7,373 nt of DNA, from positions 1 through 7,373 of the forward strand of contig JACFNM010000208.1 of the NCBI GenBank assembly GCA_019454915.1. The letters are read 5' to 3'. The notes under the pieces are model-generated. The model did no database searches and was not told the DNA's origin. It saw only the letters and a list, made by a program, of their open reading frames with translations. The stretch's first letter is position 1. Each line of letters starts with the position of its first letter. A program made the position numbers and the translations under genes. Below are positions 1-6,769 of the stretch, in pieces. Source of the DNA: Chitinophagaceae bacterium. Its GTDB lineage: Bacteria; Bacteroidota; Bacteroidia; Chitinophagales; Chitinophagaceae.

Positions 1-187
1 AGAAAGCTTTCACCCGGTAGCCAAGTTCACCGAGAGAGGCTGCTGCAGATGCACCCGCCAGCCCCGTGCCTATCACTATCACCTCCAGTTTGCGCTTGTT
101 GGCAGGGTTGACCAGTTTAGCATGCCCTTTATAATTGTTCCATTTTTGTTCTACAGGTCCTGAAGGAATTTTTGAATCCAGTATCAT
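1..187 (-). CDS. sdhA: Succinate dehydrogenase/fumarate reductase flavoprotein subunit, N-terminal part (cut by window edge)
   Basis: Only the first 62 codons lie in the window; the frame is still open at base 1. SdhA is the catalytic subunit of complex II: it oxidises succinate to fumarate using covalently bound FAD, on the cytoplasmic face of the inner membrane. The visible part begins [10 protein letters not shown] and reaches a Rossmann dinucleotide-binding motif, [14 protein letters not shown] at residues 36-49, with the G-x-G-x-x-G glycines at 40, 42 and 45. This motif binds the FAD ADP moiety. The approximately 35 residues before the Rossmann strand, including [14 protein letters not shown], fit the N-terminus I associate with Bacteroidota SdhA. 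The gene follows sdhC on the same strand after about 100 bases, the usual C-A order in this phylum; sdhB would be expected next, outside the window. The FAD-attachment histidine and the active site are not visible. Confidence 0.9.
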   Translation of the reverse strand, partial: MILDSKIPSGPVEQKWNNYKGHAKLVNPANKRKLEVIVIGTGLAGASAAASLGELGYRVKAF

Positions 188-239
188 GGTACAAACGTTG
201 ATAGTTTATTAAAATCTGTCAAAAATAGGTTGTTGCCAC

Positions 240-255
240 TTATCGGTTTATCGGT
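240..255. repeat. Perfect tandem duplication of an 8-bp word between sdhC and sdhA
   Basis: TTATCGGT occurs twice head to tail in the sdhC-sdhA spacer. The same word, in opposite orientation, lies at 1043-1050 just upstream of the sdhC -7 box. Seen directly; any function is unknown and chance is possible. Confidence 0.5.
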
Positions 256-289
256 ACTGTCTTTTCATCTCCGGGGTACGGTTCGTTAG

Positions 290-991
290 TTAACTTACCC
301 AGCCGAGATAAACGGAGACCGGCATCATGGCAAATGCTAACGGCACGATAATTGAAAATGCCACGCCGCAGGAGCGTACGATGCGTACATAGCGCTGATT
401 ATGCAGCCCCAGCGTCCTGAATGCGCTGTGGAACCCGTGCATTAAGTGATAAGCCAGCGAAATACATCCGAGCACATATAAAATCACAACGATTAGCGAT
501 TGAAATACGGTGACCATCTCTCCGTATAAATTGAGGTATTCTTTTCCGTTGTACTCTACCACACTTAGTTCGTGAATATTACCAATACCGCCAAGCCGGC
601 TTGGTGTCCAGAAATGATAAATGTGCATGATTAGGAAAAGTAAAATCAGCGTGCCCAAAAGACCCATGCTACGGCTATACCATTTGCTGCCTCTGTTTCC
701 CAATGGAATCTGGTAACCGACACTTCTTTTCCTTTTATTTTGAATCTCGAGCGTCATCCCTTGTATGATATGCAATATGATTCCCAGGAATAACCCGATT
801 TCAAGGATACGCGGAACGATGGTTTCCCCCATAAAATGCGCTGCCTTTTTAAAAATGGCGCCATCGTCGTTTGCCCAAATACAGGCATTCAATCCGACGT
901 GCACGATAAGAAAAAGAATGAGAAAAACGCCTGTAAATCCCATGATGAGTTTCTTGCCTACTGAAGAGGTGAAAAGTTGTTTCCAGGTCAT
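290..991 (-). CDS. sdhC: Succinate dehydrogenase cytochrome b subunit (b558 family)
   Basis: This 233-residue membrane protein anchors SdhAB and passes electrons to or from quinone through haem b. Its length and layout fit the single-subunit, five-helix type of succinate dehydrogenase/fumarate reductase anchor (SdhC b558 family), not the paired SdhC/SdhD of E. coli. Hydrophobic helices are visible at about residues 14-36, 62-82, 109-127, 163-185 and 205-227. Histidines lie inside four of them (H31, H74, H123/H126, H182/H185), consistent with two haem b groups as in Wolinella FrdC; the ligand assignment is inferred. The N-terminus MTWKQLFTSSVGKKLIMGFTG is typical, and the ATG at 991 sits about 28 bases behind a predicted transcription start. 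There is no signal peptide beyond the first helix. sdhA follows on the same strand. Confidence 0.93.
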   Translation of the reverse strand: MTWKQLFTSSVGKKLIMGFTGVFLILFLIVHVGLNACIWANDDGAIFKKAAHFMGETIVPRILEIGLFLGIILHIIQGMTLEIQNKRKRSVGYQIPLGNRGSKWYSRSMGLLGTLILLFLIMHIYHFWTPSRLGGIGNIHELSVVEYNGKEYLNLYGEMVTVFQSLIVVILYVLGCISLAYHLMHGFHSAFRTLGLHNQRYVRIVRSCGVAFSIIVPLAFAMMPVSVYLGWVS

Positions 992-1025
992 AGTCAGAAG
1001 AGATGGTTTGAAAAAAGATGTTTAA

Positions 1026-1033
1026 CAAAAATA
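1026..1033 (-). promoter_or_regulatory. Predicted Bacteroidota-type -7 element for sdhC
   Basis: On the minus strand this reads TATTTTTG, an exact match to the Bacteroidota sigma-ABfr -7 consensus TAnnTTTG. Transcription would start near 1019-1021, leaving a leader of about 28 bases before the sdhC ATG. No clear TTG -33 element is seen at the usual 17-23 base spacing; the region there is T-rich. It suggests that sdhCA has its own promoter, separate from the thr operon. Confidence 0.4.
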
Positions 1034-1070
1034 ACACACAAAACCGATAAAAGACAGCTTGTGTAAATTT

Positions 1071-1637
1071 TTATCCTTCAAGACGTTTGAAAAGAAGGTC
1101 GTCTACGAGTTGAAAAAGATGATGCGGTTGCAGGGTACGCCAATGAACGATATCTAACAATTGTACAAAACGGTGGAGTTTAGCCTTCTTAAAGTCATGC
1201 TGGGATTGCTCGGGAAAATTGACCATTGCAATCCATCCCCCCTCTTCTTCCGTCTCTTGAAACCATTCTTCATAATAACAATCATCACTGCTATGAAAAT
1301 TCAAAACATTTTCTCCGATTAAAATGAATTTGGTTATGTTTTCACGGTACAATACATCCGTAACTTCTCTGCGTAACGTTTGAATATCATTTTCAATGGT
1401 GTCATTCCATTCTCCTAACAACTCGATAATCGCATAGCCCTGATCATAATCCGCATATAATATTTTCATGTAGAGGGTTCGTGATCCAAATTCATCCCAT
1501 TGCGGATGGATATAATAGTTGTAGACGGTTTGAGAAAACACAAACTCACTATACTCTCTGCCCAAAAAAGGTGATCGTGGGTCGTCCTCAGAAGTATATA
1601 AATGACGCCAGTTATAGAACGGTTCAATATCATGCAT
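1071..1637 (-). CDS. Conserved-looking protein of unknown function (188 aa)
   Basis: I cannot assign a function. The protein is acidic and rich in aromatic residues, has no signal peptide or membrane helix, and is probably cytoplasmic. It opens MHDIEPFYNWRHLYTSEDD. Notable segments are NYYIHPQWDEFGSRTLYMKIL (about residues 40-60), YAIIELLGEWNDTIENDI (about 68-85), an Asp/Glu-rich patch DDCYYEEWFQETEEEGG (about 117-133) and a C-terminal WRTLQPHHLFQLVDDLLFKRL. Alternating hydrophobic segments such as KFILIGENVLNF suggest an alpha/beta fold. From memory, similar proteins occur in other Bacteroidota as hypothetical proteins, but this was not verified. It lies about 75 bases after thrC and about 80 before sdhC, on the same strand. 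A 5-bp inverted repeat (CGATA/TATCG, 1651-1665) overlaps a weak -7-like word, GATATTTG, upstream. Codon use looks like that of its neighbours, and the long intact frame supports a real gene. Confidence 0.8.
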   Translation of the reverse strand: MHDIEPFYNWRHLYTSEDDPRSPFLGREYSEFVFSQTVYNYYIHPQWDEFGSRTLYMKILYADYDQGYAIIELLGEWNDTIENDIQTLRREVTDVLYRENITKFILIGENVLNFHSSDDCYYEEWFQETEEEGGWIAMVNFPEQSQHDFKKAKLHRFVQLLDIVHWRTLQPHHLFQLVDDLLFKRLEG

Positions 1638-1682
1638 AACATTCCACTCCCGATAGCAAATATCGAAAGATTCCGGCTAATA

Positions 1683-1709
1683 AAAACTTGTCGGGAGCTA
1701 AATTTCCCG
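1683..1709 (-). terminator. Weak intrinsic-terminator-like hairpin after thrC
   Basis: A few bases after the thrC stop, the minus strand reads CGGGA, an eight-base loop, then TCCCG, a perfect 5-bp stem. ACAAG and a T5 tract followed by ATT come next. The gap between stem and T tract is longer than usual and the stem is short, so termination may be partial. It would mark the end of the thrABC transcript. Confidence 0.35.
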
Positions 1710-1711
1710 GC

Positions 1712-3010
1712 CTAATTTTTTAACAAATAATTCTTCAGTTCTTCATAATCGGCACCCATAGGCGTGCTTTTTTTGGGAAGGTTTATCAATGCCTGCACGG
1801 ATGCCGGAACAGGAACCTTCTCCTGAATAACCGGTTCAATCACATCATAGAATTTTACAGGATGGGCTGTTTCAAGAAAGCATCCTTTTTGATTGGGATT
1901 TTCATCCAGGTAACGTTGCAGGCTGAGATAGCCAACCGCGCCGTGTGGGTCAAGGAGGTAACCCGTTTCCTGCCATACCGACCGGATGATGCTGGTCGTT
2001 TCCCGGTCGGTGATAGAGTAGCCGGAGAGTAGCTTTTTTATCCGGGCAAAATTATTCTCCAATAATTGAAGCACACGAATGAAGTTACTCGGATTACCCA
2101 CATCCATCGCATTGGACAACGTGGGTACGGCTTTTTCGGGATGGTATTGACCACTGTGCAGATAGCGGGGTACAACGTCATTGCTATTGCAGGCTGCGAT
2201 AAAGTGTTTGATGGGCAACCCGGATAAGTGCGCGAGGATACCTGCACAAATGTTGCCAAAGTTTCCGCTGGGTACGCAAATGACCGGAGGATTCTTGAGG
2301 TCTTCCCACTGCTTAATAGCGAAAAAATAGTAGAATTGCTGGGGTAGCCAGCGTGCTATGTTAATCGAATTGGCAGAGGTGAGTTTTCTTTTCGCGGTAA
2401 CCGAGCTATCTGCAAAAGCCTGCTTCACCATTTGCTGACAATCATCAAATGTGCCGTTTATTTCCAGTGCATGGATGTTTTTTCCCAGTGCGGTTAGTTG
2501 TTTTTCCTGTACGCTGCTCACTTTTCCCGAAGGGTAAAGGATAACGACTTCTACGCCATCGACGCCGTAGAAGCCGTGAGCCACGGCACCACCGGTATCG
2601 CCCGAGGTAGCCACCAAAACCGTAATTTTCTCATGCTCTGCTTTTGCAAAATATCCCAGGCATCTGCTCATAAATCTTGCGCCGGTATCTTTAAAAGCGA
2701 GTGTTGGTCCATGGAAAAGTTCGAGTGCGGAAATACGGTCATTGATCCGAACCAGGGGGGTAGGAAAATTTACCGTCTCTGCAATAATACGTCTCAGTTC
2801 GTCTTCAGGGATTTCATTTTCCACGTAAGGTCGAATTACATCAAATGCAATATCTTCATTGCTCATATGGGGAAATCGGTTCAGCCAGTCTTCCGTGAGA
2901 CGGGGCAGACTTTCGGGGAAATATAGTCCCTTATCAGGCGCCTGCCCCCGGATGGTGGCGTCTTTAAACCCCACTTTGGGAGATTGTCCGTTGAGGCTAT
3001 AATATTTCAT
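1712..3010 (-). CDS. thrC: Threonine synthase (PLP-dependent)
   Basis: Converts O-phospho-L-homoserine and water to L-threonine and phosphate, the last step of threonine synthesis, in the cytoplasm. At 432 residues it is close in length to E. coli ThrC (428) and belongs to the same longer class. The PLP Schiff-base lysine is K107 in LELFHGPTLAFKDTGARF (residues 96-113). ATSGDTGGA starts at 134; SANSINIARWLPQQFYYF (212-229), PSGNFGN (247-253) and SNAMDVGNPSNF (299-310) are further family motifs lining the active site. DPHGAVGYL starts at 354. The N-terminus MKYYSLNG is the usual start for this family, which supports the ATG at 3010. It is the last thr gene, 67 bases after thrB, and no catalytic residue appears to be missing. 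Confidence 0.97.
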   Translation of the reverse strand: MKYYSLNGQSPKVGFKDATIRGQAPDKGLYFPESLPRLTEDWLNRFPHMSNEDIAFDVIRPYVENEIPEDELRRIIAETVNFPTPLVRINDRISALELFHGPTLAFKDTGARFMSRCLGYFAKAEHEKITVLVATSGDTGGAVAHGFYGVDGVEVVILYPSGKVSSVQEKQLTALGKNIHALEINGTFDDCQQMVKQAFADSSVTAKRKLTSANSINIARWLPQQFYYFFAIKQWEDLKNPPVICVPSGNFGNICAGILAHLSGLPIKHFIAACNSNDVVPRYLHSGQYHPEKAVPTLSNAMDVGNPSNFIRVLQLLENNFARIKKLLSGYSITDRETTSIIRSVWQETGYLLDPHGAVGYLSLQRYLDENPNQKGCFLETAHPVKFYDVIEPVIQEKVPVPASVQALINLPKKSTPMGADYEELKNYLLKN

Positions 3011-3037
3011 TGGCGTTATAATTTTGGGGATTCAACT

Positions 3038-3054
3038 GCCTGAAAAAAACAGGC
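3038..3054 (-). promoter_or_regulatory. Intercistronic hairpin between thrB and thrC
   Basis: On the minus strand GCCTG and CAGGC flank a loop of seven T residues, giving a perfect 5-bp stem inside the 67-base thrB-thrC spacer. It is not a terminator, because the U run is in the loop and not after the stem. It could affect mRNA processing or stability, or be incidental. Confidence 0.35.
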
Positions 3055-3077
3055 TGGGATCACCGGTATTCATATGA

Positions 3078-4085
3078 TTATATACGTTTTACACCTTCCG
3101 GATTGACGGTCGTTACGTGCGTATGGAAGGGGATGCCGGTATCGCCATATACCTCCTTCATCTTCTGCTCCACAAGCAAGGCGGTTTCTTTTGTTTGACT
3201 CAGCATAAAAATAGAGGGTCCTGAACCAGAAATACCGCCGCCCAATGCGCCGGCTTCAAGGCTTCGGGTTTTCACTTCCGAAAAAGCCGGTATGAGGATG
3301 CTCCGTACAGGTTCTATAATCACATCTTCCAGAGAACGGCTGATAAGTTCATAATCGCTTTTCATGAACCCGGTTACTAATCCGGCAATATTCCCCCACT
3401 GGCGAATGGCATCCTTGAGTAAAATCTGTTTTCTCAGGATTTGCCTTGCATCTTCAGTGCGCACTTCTATTTGCGGATGGACAAGGGTTACAAATAACGG
3501 TGGCGCAGGTACGCTCACGATATCCAGCGGATGAATACTTCGGATGAGTGTAACACCTCCATATATGCAGGGAGCTATATTATCGGCGTGTTTGACGCCG
3601 GATGCCAGCTTTTCGCCCAGCATAGCCATCTGTACCAAATCGGCCCGGCTAAAAGTATTGTCCAGCAAAGCGTTTGCCGCTACAACGGCGCCCGCTGAAC
3701 TGGCTGCGCTTGACCCTATGCCGCTGCCGGGCATGATCTTCTTTTCGATAGTCACATCGAATCCGAACTTTTTGTCCAGTTTCTCTATCATGGCGATGAG
3801 TGCGACACCCGCTACGTTCTTCTGCGGATCCTCGGGAAGATTGTATTCGTCTTTATTATGAATCACCACCACCGGTTCTTCGATGATTTTCAGCGTCATG
3901 ATGTCGTAAGGATTGTTCAAAGCCAATCCCAGAACGTCAAACCCACAAACCAGGTTAGCCACGGTGCCTGGAGCGTGAACCGTGCAGGAGCGTGTCAGCA
4001 GTTCCTGCAGATCCGGTAATTGATGAGGGTGGTCTTCAAGCTGTATCTCGGCGGAACTGGCGCTATTTTGTTGATTGGATGCCAT
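3078..4085 (-). CDS. thrB: Homoserine kinase (GHMP kinase family)
   Basis: Phosphorylates L-homoserine with ATP to O-phospho-L-homoserine in the cytoplasm. The GHMP ATP-binding loop is PGSGIGSSAASSAGAV at residues 119-134. The N-terminal family motif VHAPGTVANLVCGFDVLGLAL spans about 37-57, and the C-terminal glycine-rich motif GGGISGSGPSIFM lies at 282-294. HADNIAPCIYGG (166-177) is a typical homoserine kinase segment. The protein has 335 residues, with about 33 polar residues in front of the usual family start. No ATG lies between 4085 and the conserved core, so the extension is either real or a non-ATG start is used. It begins 39 bases after the thrA stop and precedes thrC by 67 bases, an operon arrangement. 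Confidence 0.96.
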   Translation of the reverse strand: MASNQQNSASSAEIQLEDHPHQLPDLQELLTRSCTVHAPGTVANLVCGFDVLGLALNNPYDIMTLKIIEEPVVVIHNKDEYNLPEDPQKNVAGVALIAMIEKLDKKFGFDVTIEKKIMPGSGIGSSAASSAGAVVAANALLDNTFSRADLVQMAMLGEKLASGVKHADNIAPCIYGGVTLIRSIHPLDIVSVPAPPLFVTLVHPQIEVRTEDARQILRKQILLKDAIRQWGNIAGLVTGFMKSDYELISRSLEDVIIEPVRSILIPAFSEVKTRSLEAGALGGGISGSGPSIFMLSQTKETALLVEQKMKEVYGDTGIPFHTHVTTVNPEGVKRI

Positions 4086-4124
4086 AGATAATTTGTTATT
4101 CGCGTGTTTAACGTTTATTGCTCG

Positions 4125-6569
4125 TCAGGAAGCGGTAGCTCTGAGGATGTCTGCAAAAACACCTGAGGCTGTTACTTCTGCTCCTGCTCCCGCTCCTTTG
4201 ATTACCAGCGGTTGCTCCGGATAACGTTCGGTATAAAATAACACAATGTTATCCTTCCCGTACAAATGATATAAATCATGTTCGGGAGCAATATGCTCCA
4301 GCCCGGCAACGGCTTTGCTATCTTCAAATTTTGCCACAAATTTAAGCTTGCAGTTTGCGGCTGCAGCATCATCGTATAATTTTTTAAAATGAGGCTCCTG
4401 TTTCTTCAGTTCTTCATAAAAATGGTGTACGTCTCCGGATAAACAGCTTTCGGGCAAAAAACCACGACAGGTGATATCCGACATCTCCAGTTGGGAACCC
4501 GATTCTCTTGCGAGGATTAGAATCTTGCGCAACACATCGGTGCCGGTGAGGTCAAGCCGGGGGTCGGGTTCCGTATAGCCTTCGTCCTGCGCTTGTTTTA
4601 CCACTTCGGCAAAACTTCTGCTTCCATCATAATGATTAAATACAAAATTGAGAGTTCCGCTCAGGACGGCTTCTATCCGGCGAATTCTATCGCCGCTTCT
4701 CAACAAATCATTGAGCGTACCGATTACCGGCAGTGCAGCGCCTACATTGGTTTCGAAAAGATAAAGGCAGTTATGGATTCTTGCCAGGTCCTTCAGTTTC
4801 CGATAATATTCGAAGGTGGAGGAAGCGGCCACTTTATTGCAGGCTACCACGGAAACGCTCTTTTGCAGAAGCCTGTCGTAAACTCCTGCCACTTTTTTAC
4901 TGGCCGTCATGTCTATAAAAATAGCGTTGCGAAAGTTCTTGCTGATAATGATATCCACAAATGCATCCATGTCGGCTTCTTCTCCTTTAGAGAGGTCTTC
5001 TTTCCAGTTGGAAAAATGAATTCCTTCGTCATTGATGAGCATTTTACGGCTGTTGGCCAGACCCGTTACGCGAATATTAATACGCATCTGCTGCGCCAGC
5101 CAGTCCTTCTGCTGCTGTAGCTGCAACAGCAGTTTGCTTCCTACGTTACCGGTTCCGGCAATGAAAAGGTGTATTTCCTTTCGCGTAGTTTCAAAGAATT
5201 CTTCGTGAAGCACGTTAACCGCCTTGCGTACATCTTTGGTAGAGATTACGGCAGATATATTACGCTCTGAAGACCCCTGCGCTATTGCTCTCACGTTCAC
5301 GCCGTTTCTGCCTAATGCGCCAAACATCTTTCCGCTGATGCCCGGCTGACTCTTCATGTTTTCTCCAACGAGCGCCACGATGGAGAGTCCGGTTTCAACC
5401 TGCAAATGCTGCACTTTCTCCAGGGTGATTTCATCCGCAAACTCTTCGTCCACCACTTCCCGGGCGTTTTCAATCACGGCTTCCTCCACGCCCACGCAAA
5501 TGGAGTGTTCGGAAGATCCCTGGGTGATCAGTACCACGTTGATTTCTGCTTCCGACAAAGCGCCAAACAGCCTTCTTGAAAATCCGGGTACGCCAATCAT
5601 ACCACTTCCTTCAAGGCTGATGAGAGCGATATTATTTATGCTCGAAATTCCACGGATGACATTGCCATTGGAGGCTGACTTTTTTTGGATCAAAGTTCCC
5701 GCTGCTTCGGGGTCAAAAGTATTTTTGATGGATACCGGGATTGCTTTTCTTAAAACCGGCTGAATAGTGGGCGGATACAGTACCCGTGCGCCGAAATGCG
5801 AAAGTTCCATGGCTTCCTGATAAGAAATGGAAGGGATGACTTTCGCTCCGCTTACCCATCGGGGATCGGCGGTCATCATTCCCGGAACGTCCGTCCAGAT
5901 TTGGAGTACCCGCGCGTCCGTTGCCGCAGCGAGGATAGCAGCGGAATAGTCCGATCCGCCGCGTCCCAGCGTGGTAGTTTCGAGATGGTTGTTCGAAGCA
6001 ATGAATCCCGGAATGATGATTAAATCTTCCTTACACATGGCAAGAAAGTCTTTTATCCGGCTACGGGTTACCGGCATGTTTACGGTGGCATGGCCAAAAC
6101 CATCATTGGTTTGAATGAGTTCTCTGGCATCTTTCCAGGCAGCGGCTACTCCCTGGTTGTTAAAGGCTGCCGCAATAATTTGGGATGAAAGCAATTCTCC
6201 GTAGCTCATCACCCTGTCCTGGGTTCTGAATGAAAACTCGCCCAGAAGGTAAACGCCGTTACAAACATCTTCTATTTCATTACACAGCTTTTTTACCAGG
6301 CTCAGGATATGACTTTGATGCTGGACCGGAATTAAATGTTTTACGGTATCTAAATGTCGCTGTTCGATTACTTTCAACTCCTCTCTGAATTGTTCATTTC
6401 CCGTGGCTGCACTTTTGCCGGCATTCTGCAGCGCATCGGTGGTTCCGCTCATGGCAGACACCACGACGATAGTTTTTTCTTTTTCTTTTTTTTCGAGAAC
6501 GATTGAGATGACTTTTTTTATGTTTTCAGCGCTTCCAACCGAAGTGCCGCCAAATTTCAACACCTGCAT
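4125..6569 (-). CDS. thrA: Bifunctional aspartokinase / homoserine dehydrogenase
   Basis: A fused enzyme: the N-terminal half phosphorylates aspartate with ATP, and the C-terminal half reduces aspartate semialdehyde to homoserine with NAD(P)H. The length (814 residues) matches E. coli ThrA (820). The aspartokinase domain is about 1-295: KFGGTSVGS at 5-13, SYGELLSSQ at 122-130, TTTLGRGGSDYSAAILA at 198-214, and WTDVPGMMTADPR at 225-237. Two ACT-type regulatory units follow at about 313-385 and 395-460, each with a QGSSE motif (350 and 431); these usually bind the feedback inhibitor threonine. The homoserine dehydrogenase domain starts near 465 with the nucleotide-binding FIAGTGNVGSKLL. It continues with ACNKVA (577-582), SGTLNFVF (637-644) and EGYTEPDPRLDLTGTDVLRK (663-682), which carries the catalytic D-x-x-G-x-D-x-x-x-K pattern. 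The ATG at 6569 gives MQVLKFGGTSVG, the expected start. It is first in the thr operon, about 95 bases behind the putative leader peptide. Confidence 0.97.
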   Translation of the reverse strand: MQVLKFGGTSVGSAENIKKVISIVLEKKEKEKTIVVVSAMSGTTDALQNAGKSAATGNEQFREELKVIEQRHLDTVKHLIPVQHQSHILSLVKKLCNEIEDVCNGVYLLGEFSFRTQDRVMSYGELLSSQIIAAAFNNQGVAAAWKDARELIQTNDGFGHATVNMPVTRSRIKDFLAMCKEDLIIIPGFIASNNHLETTTLGRGGSDYSAAILAAATDARVLQIWTDVPGMMTADPRWVSGAKVIPSISYQEAMELSHFGARVLYPPTIQPVLRKAIPVSIKNTFDPEAAGTLIQKKSASNGNVIRGISSINNIALISLEGSGMIGVPGFSRRLFGALSEAEINVVLITQGSSEHSICVGVEEAVIENAREVVDEEFADEITLEKVQHLQVETGLSIVALVGENMKSQPGISGKMFGALGRNGVNVRAIAQGSSERNISAVISTKDVRKAVNVLHEEFFETTRKEIHLFIAGTGNVGSKLLLQLQQQKDWLAQQMRINIRVTGLANSRKMLINDEGIHFSNWKEDLSKGEEADMDAFVDIIISKNFRNAIFIDMTASKKVAGVYDRLLQKSVSVVACNKVAASSTFEYYRKLKDLARIHNCLYLFETNVGAALPVIGTLNDLLRSGDRIRRIEAVLSGTLNFVFNHYDGSRSFAEVVKQAQDEGYTEPDPRLDLTGTDVLRKILILARESGSQLEMSDITCRGFLPESCLSGDVHHFYEELKKQEPHFKKLYDDAAAANCKLKFVAKFEDSKAVAGLEHIAPEHDLYHLYGKDNIVLFYTERYPEQPLVIKGAGAGAEVTASGVFADILRATAS

Positions 6570-6619
6570 ATATCCTGTTTAATATAAAAATGATTGTGTA
6601 TTGATTTATTTTTTCAACT

Positions 6620-6638
6620 GACCGAAGCCGCGGGGCCC
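6620..6638 (-). other. GC-rich block in the thrA leader
   Basis: This 19-base block stands out in A/T-rich surroundings. On the minus strand it contains two small palindromes (GGGCCC, CCGCGG) and a C-UUCG-G tetraloop that could close a 3-bp stem (GGC/GUC). No long stem can be drawn and no U tract follows. It may pair with upstream leader sequence or cause pausing; that is inference. Confidence 0.35.
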
Positions 6639-6660
6639 AAAAGATTATATACATACTTAT

Positions 6661-6676
6661 ACCCTCATGGGAGGGT
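6661..6676 (-). promoter_or_regulatory. Perfect hairpin over the leader-peptide stop codon
   Basis: On the minus strand ACCCTC, loop CCAT, GAGGGT makes a perfect 6-bp stem with a 4-base loop. The 5' arm is the last Thr codon and the Leu codon of the leader peptide, and the TGA stop straddles loop and 3' arm. A ribosome held on the Thr codons or at the stop would prevent the stem from forming. CCCTC just upstream of the leader ATG (6773-6777) could compete for the same GAGGG. Confidence 0.55.
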
Positions 6677-6769
6677 GGTGGTGCTAGTGATGATAATGGT
6701 TGCGGGCACTGCTGAGAATGGAGCAGAGGCAGGAAATATCGTATTTGAATTGAAACGTGCCATTATCAT
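6665..6769 (-). CDS. Putative thr operon leader peptide (34 aa, Thr/Ile-rich)
   Basis: The frame reads MIMARFNSNTIFPASAPF, then SAVPATIIITSTTTLP, then TGA. Within TIIITSTTT (residues 24-32) eight of nine residues are Thr or Ile. The three consecutive Thr codons are all ACC, and ATT ATC ATC precede them. This resembles E. coli ThrL, whose Thr/Ile run makes the ribosome sense both threonine and isoleucine supply. The peptide would not be a functional protein; its translation would be the signal. The start could be residue 1 (6769) or the second Met at 6763. The frame ends about 95 bases before thrA on the same strand. No Shine-Dalgarno sequence is seen, as is common in Bacteroidota. The composition and the position directly before thrA are the evidence; translation has not been shown. 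Confidence 0.75.
   Translation of the reverse strand: MIMARFNSNTIFPASAPFSAVPATIIITSTTTLP
6690..6769 (-). repeat. 10-bp inverted repeat linking leader start codon and Ile codons
   Basis: ATGATAATGG (plus strand 6690-6699) and CCATTATCAT (6760-6769) are perfect reverse complements 60 bases apart. In the minus-strand RNA the 5' arm is the leader ATG ATA ATG G and the 3' arm covers the end of the ACC codon and ATT ATC AT. Folding would sequester the leader start, while a ribosome on the Ile codons would open the stem. An adjacent GGCAC/GUGCC pair can extend or shift the stem. Confidence 0.6.

Noticed and set aside
849..1037. Minus-strand open frame overlapping the start of sdhC in another frame
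   Set aside because: It overlaps the well-supported first helix of sdhC, and the product has no meaningful motif.
2498..2926. Plus-strand open frame antisense to thrC (142 codons)
   Set aside because: It fully overlaps the PLP-binding core of thrC and shows no independent coding evidence.
3544..3861. Plus-strand open frame antisense to thrB (105 codons)
   Set aside because: It overlaps the GHMP kinase motif region on the other strand; the Ala/Ser-rich product is a reading-frame shadow.
4593..5120. Plus-strand open frame of 175 codons antisense to thrA
   Set aside because: It lies wholly inside the homoserine dehydrogenase part of thrA, whose motifs are intact. The translation shows no family resemblance.
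5356..5763. Plus-strand open frame antisense to thrA (135 codons)
   Set aside because: Low-complexity Ser/Thr-rich translation that mirrors the ACT-domain coding strand; a shadow of thrA.
6620..6638. GC-rich block considered as a Rho-independent terminator for thrA attenuation
   Set aside because: Only 3-4 bp stems can be drawn and no U tract follows on the transcribed strand, so I did not call it a terminator.
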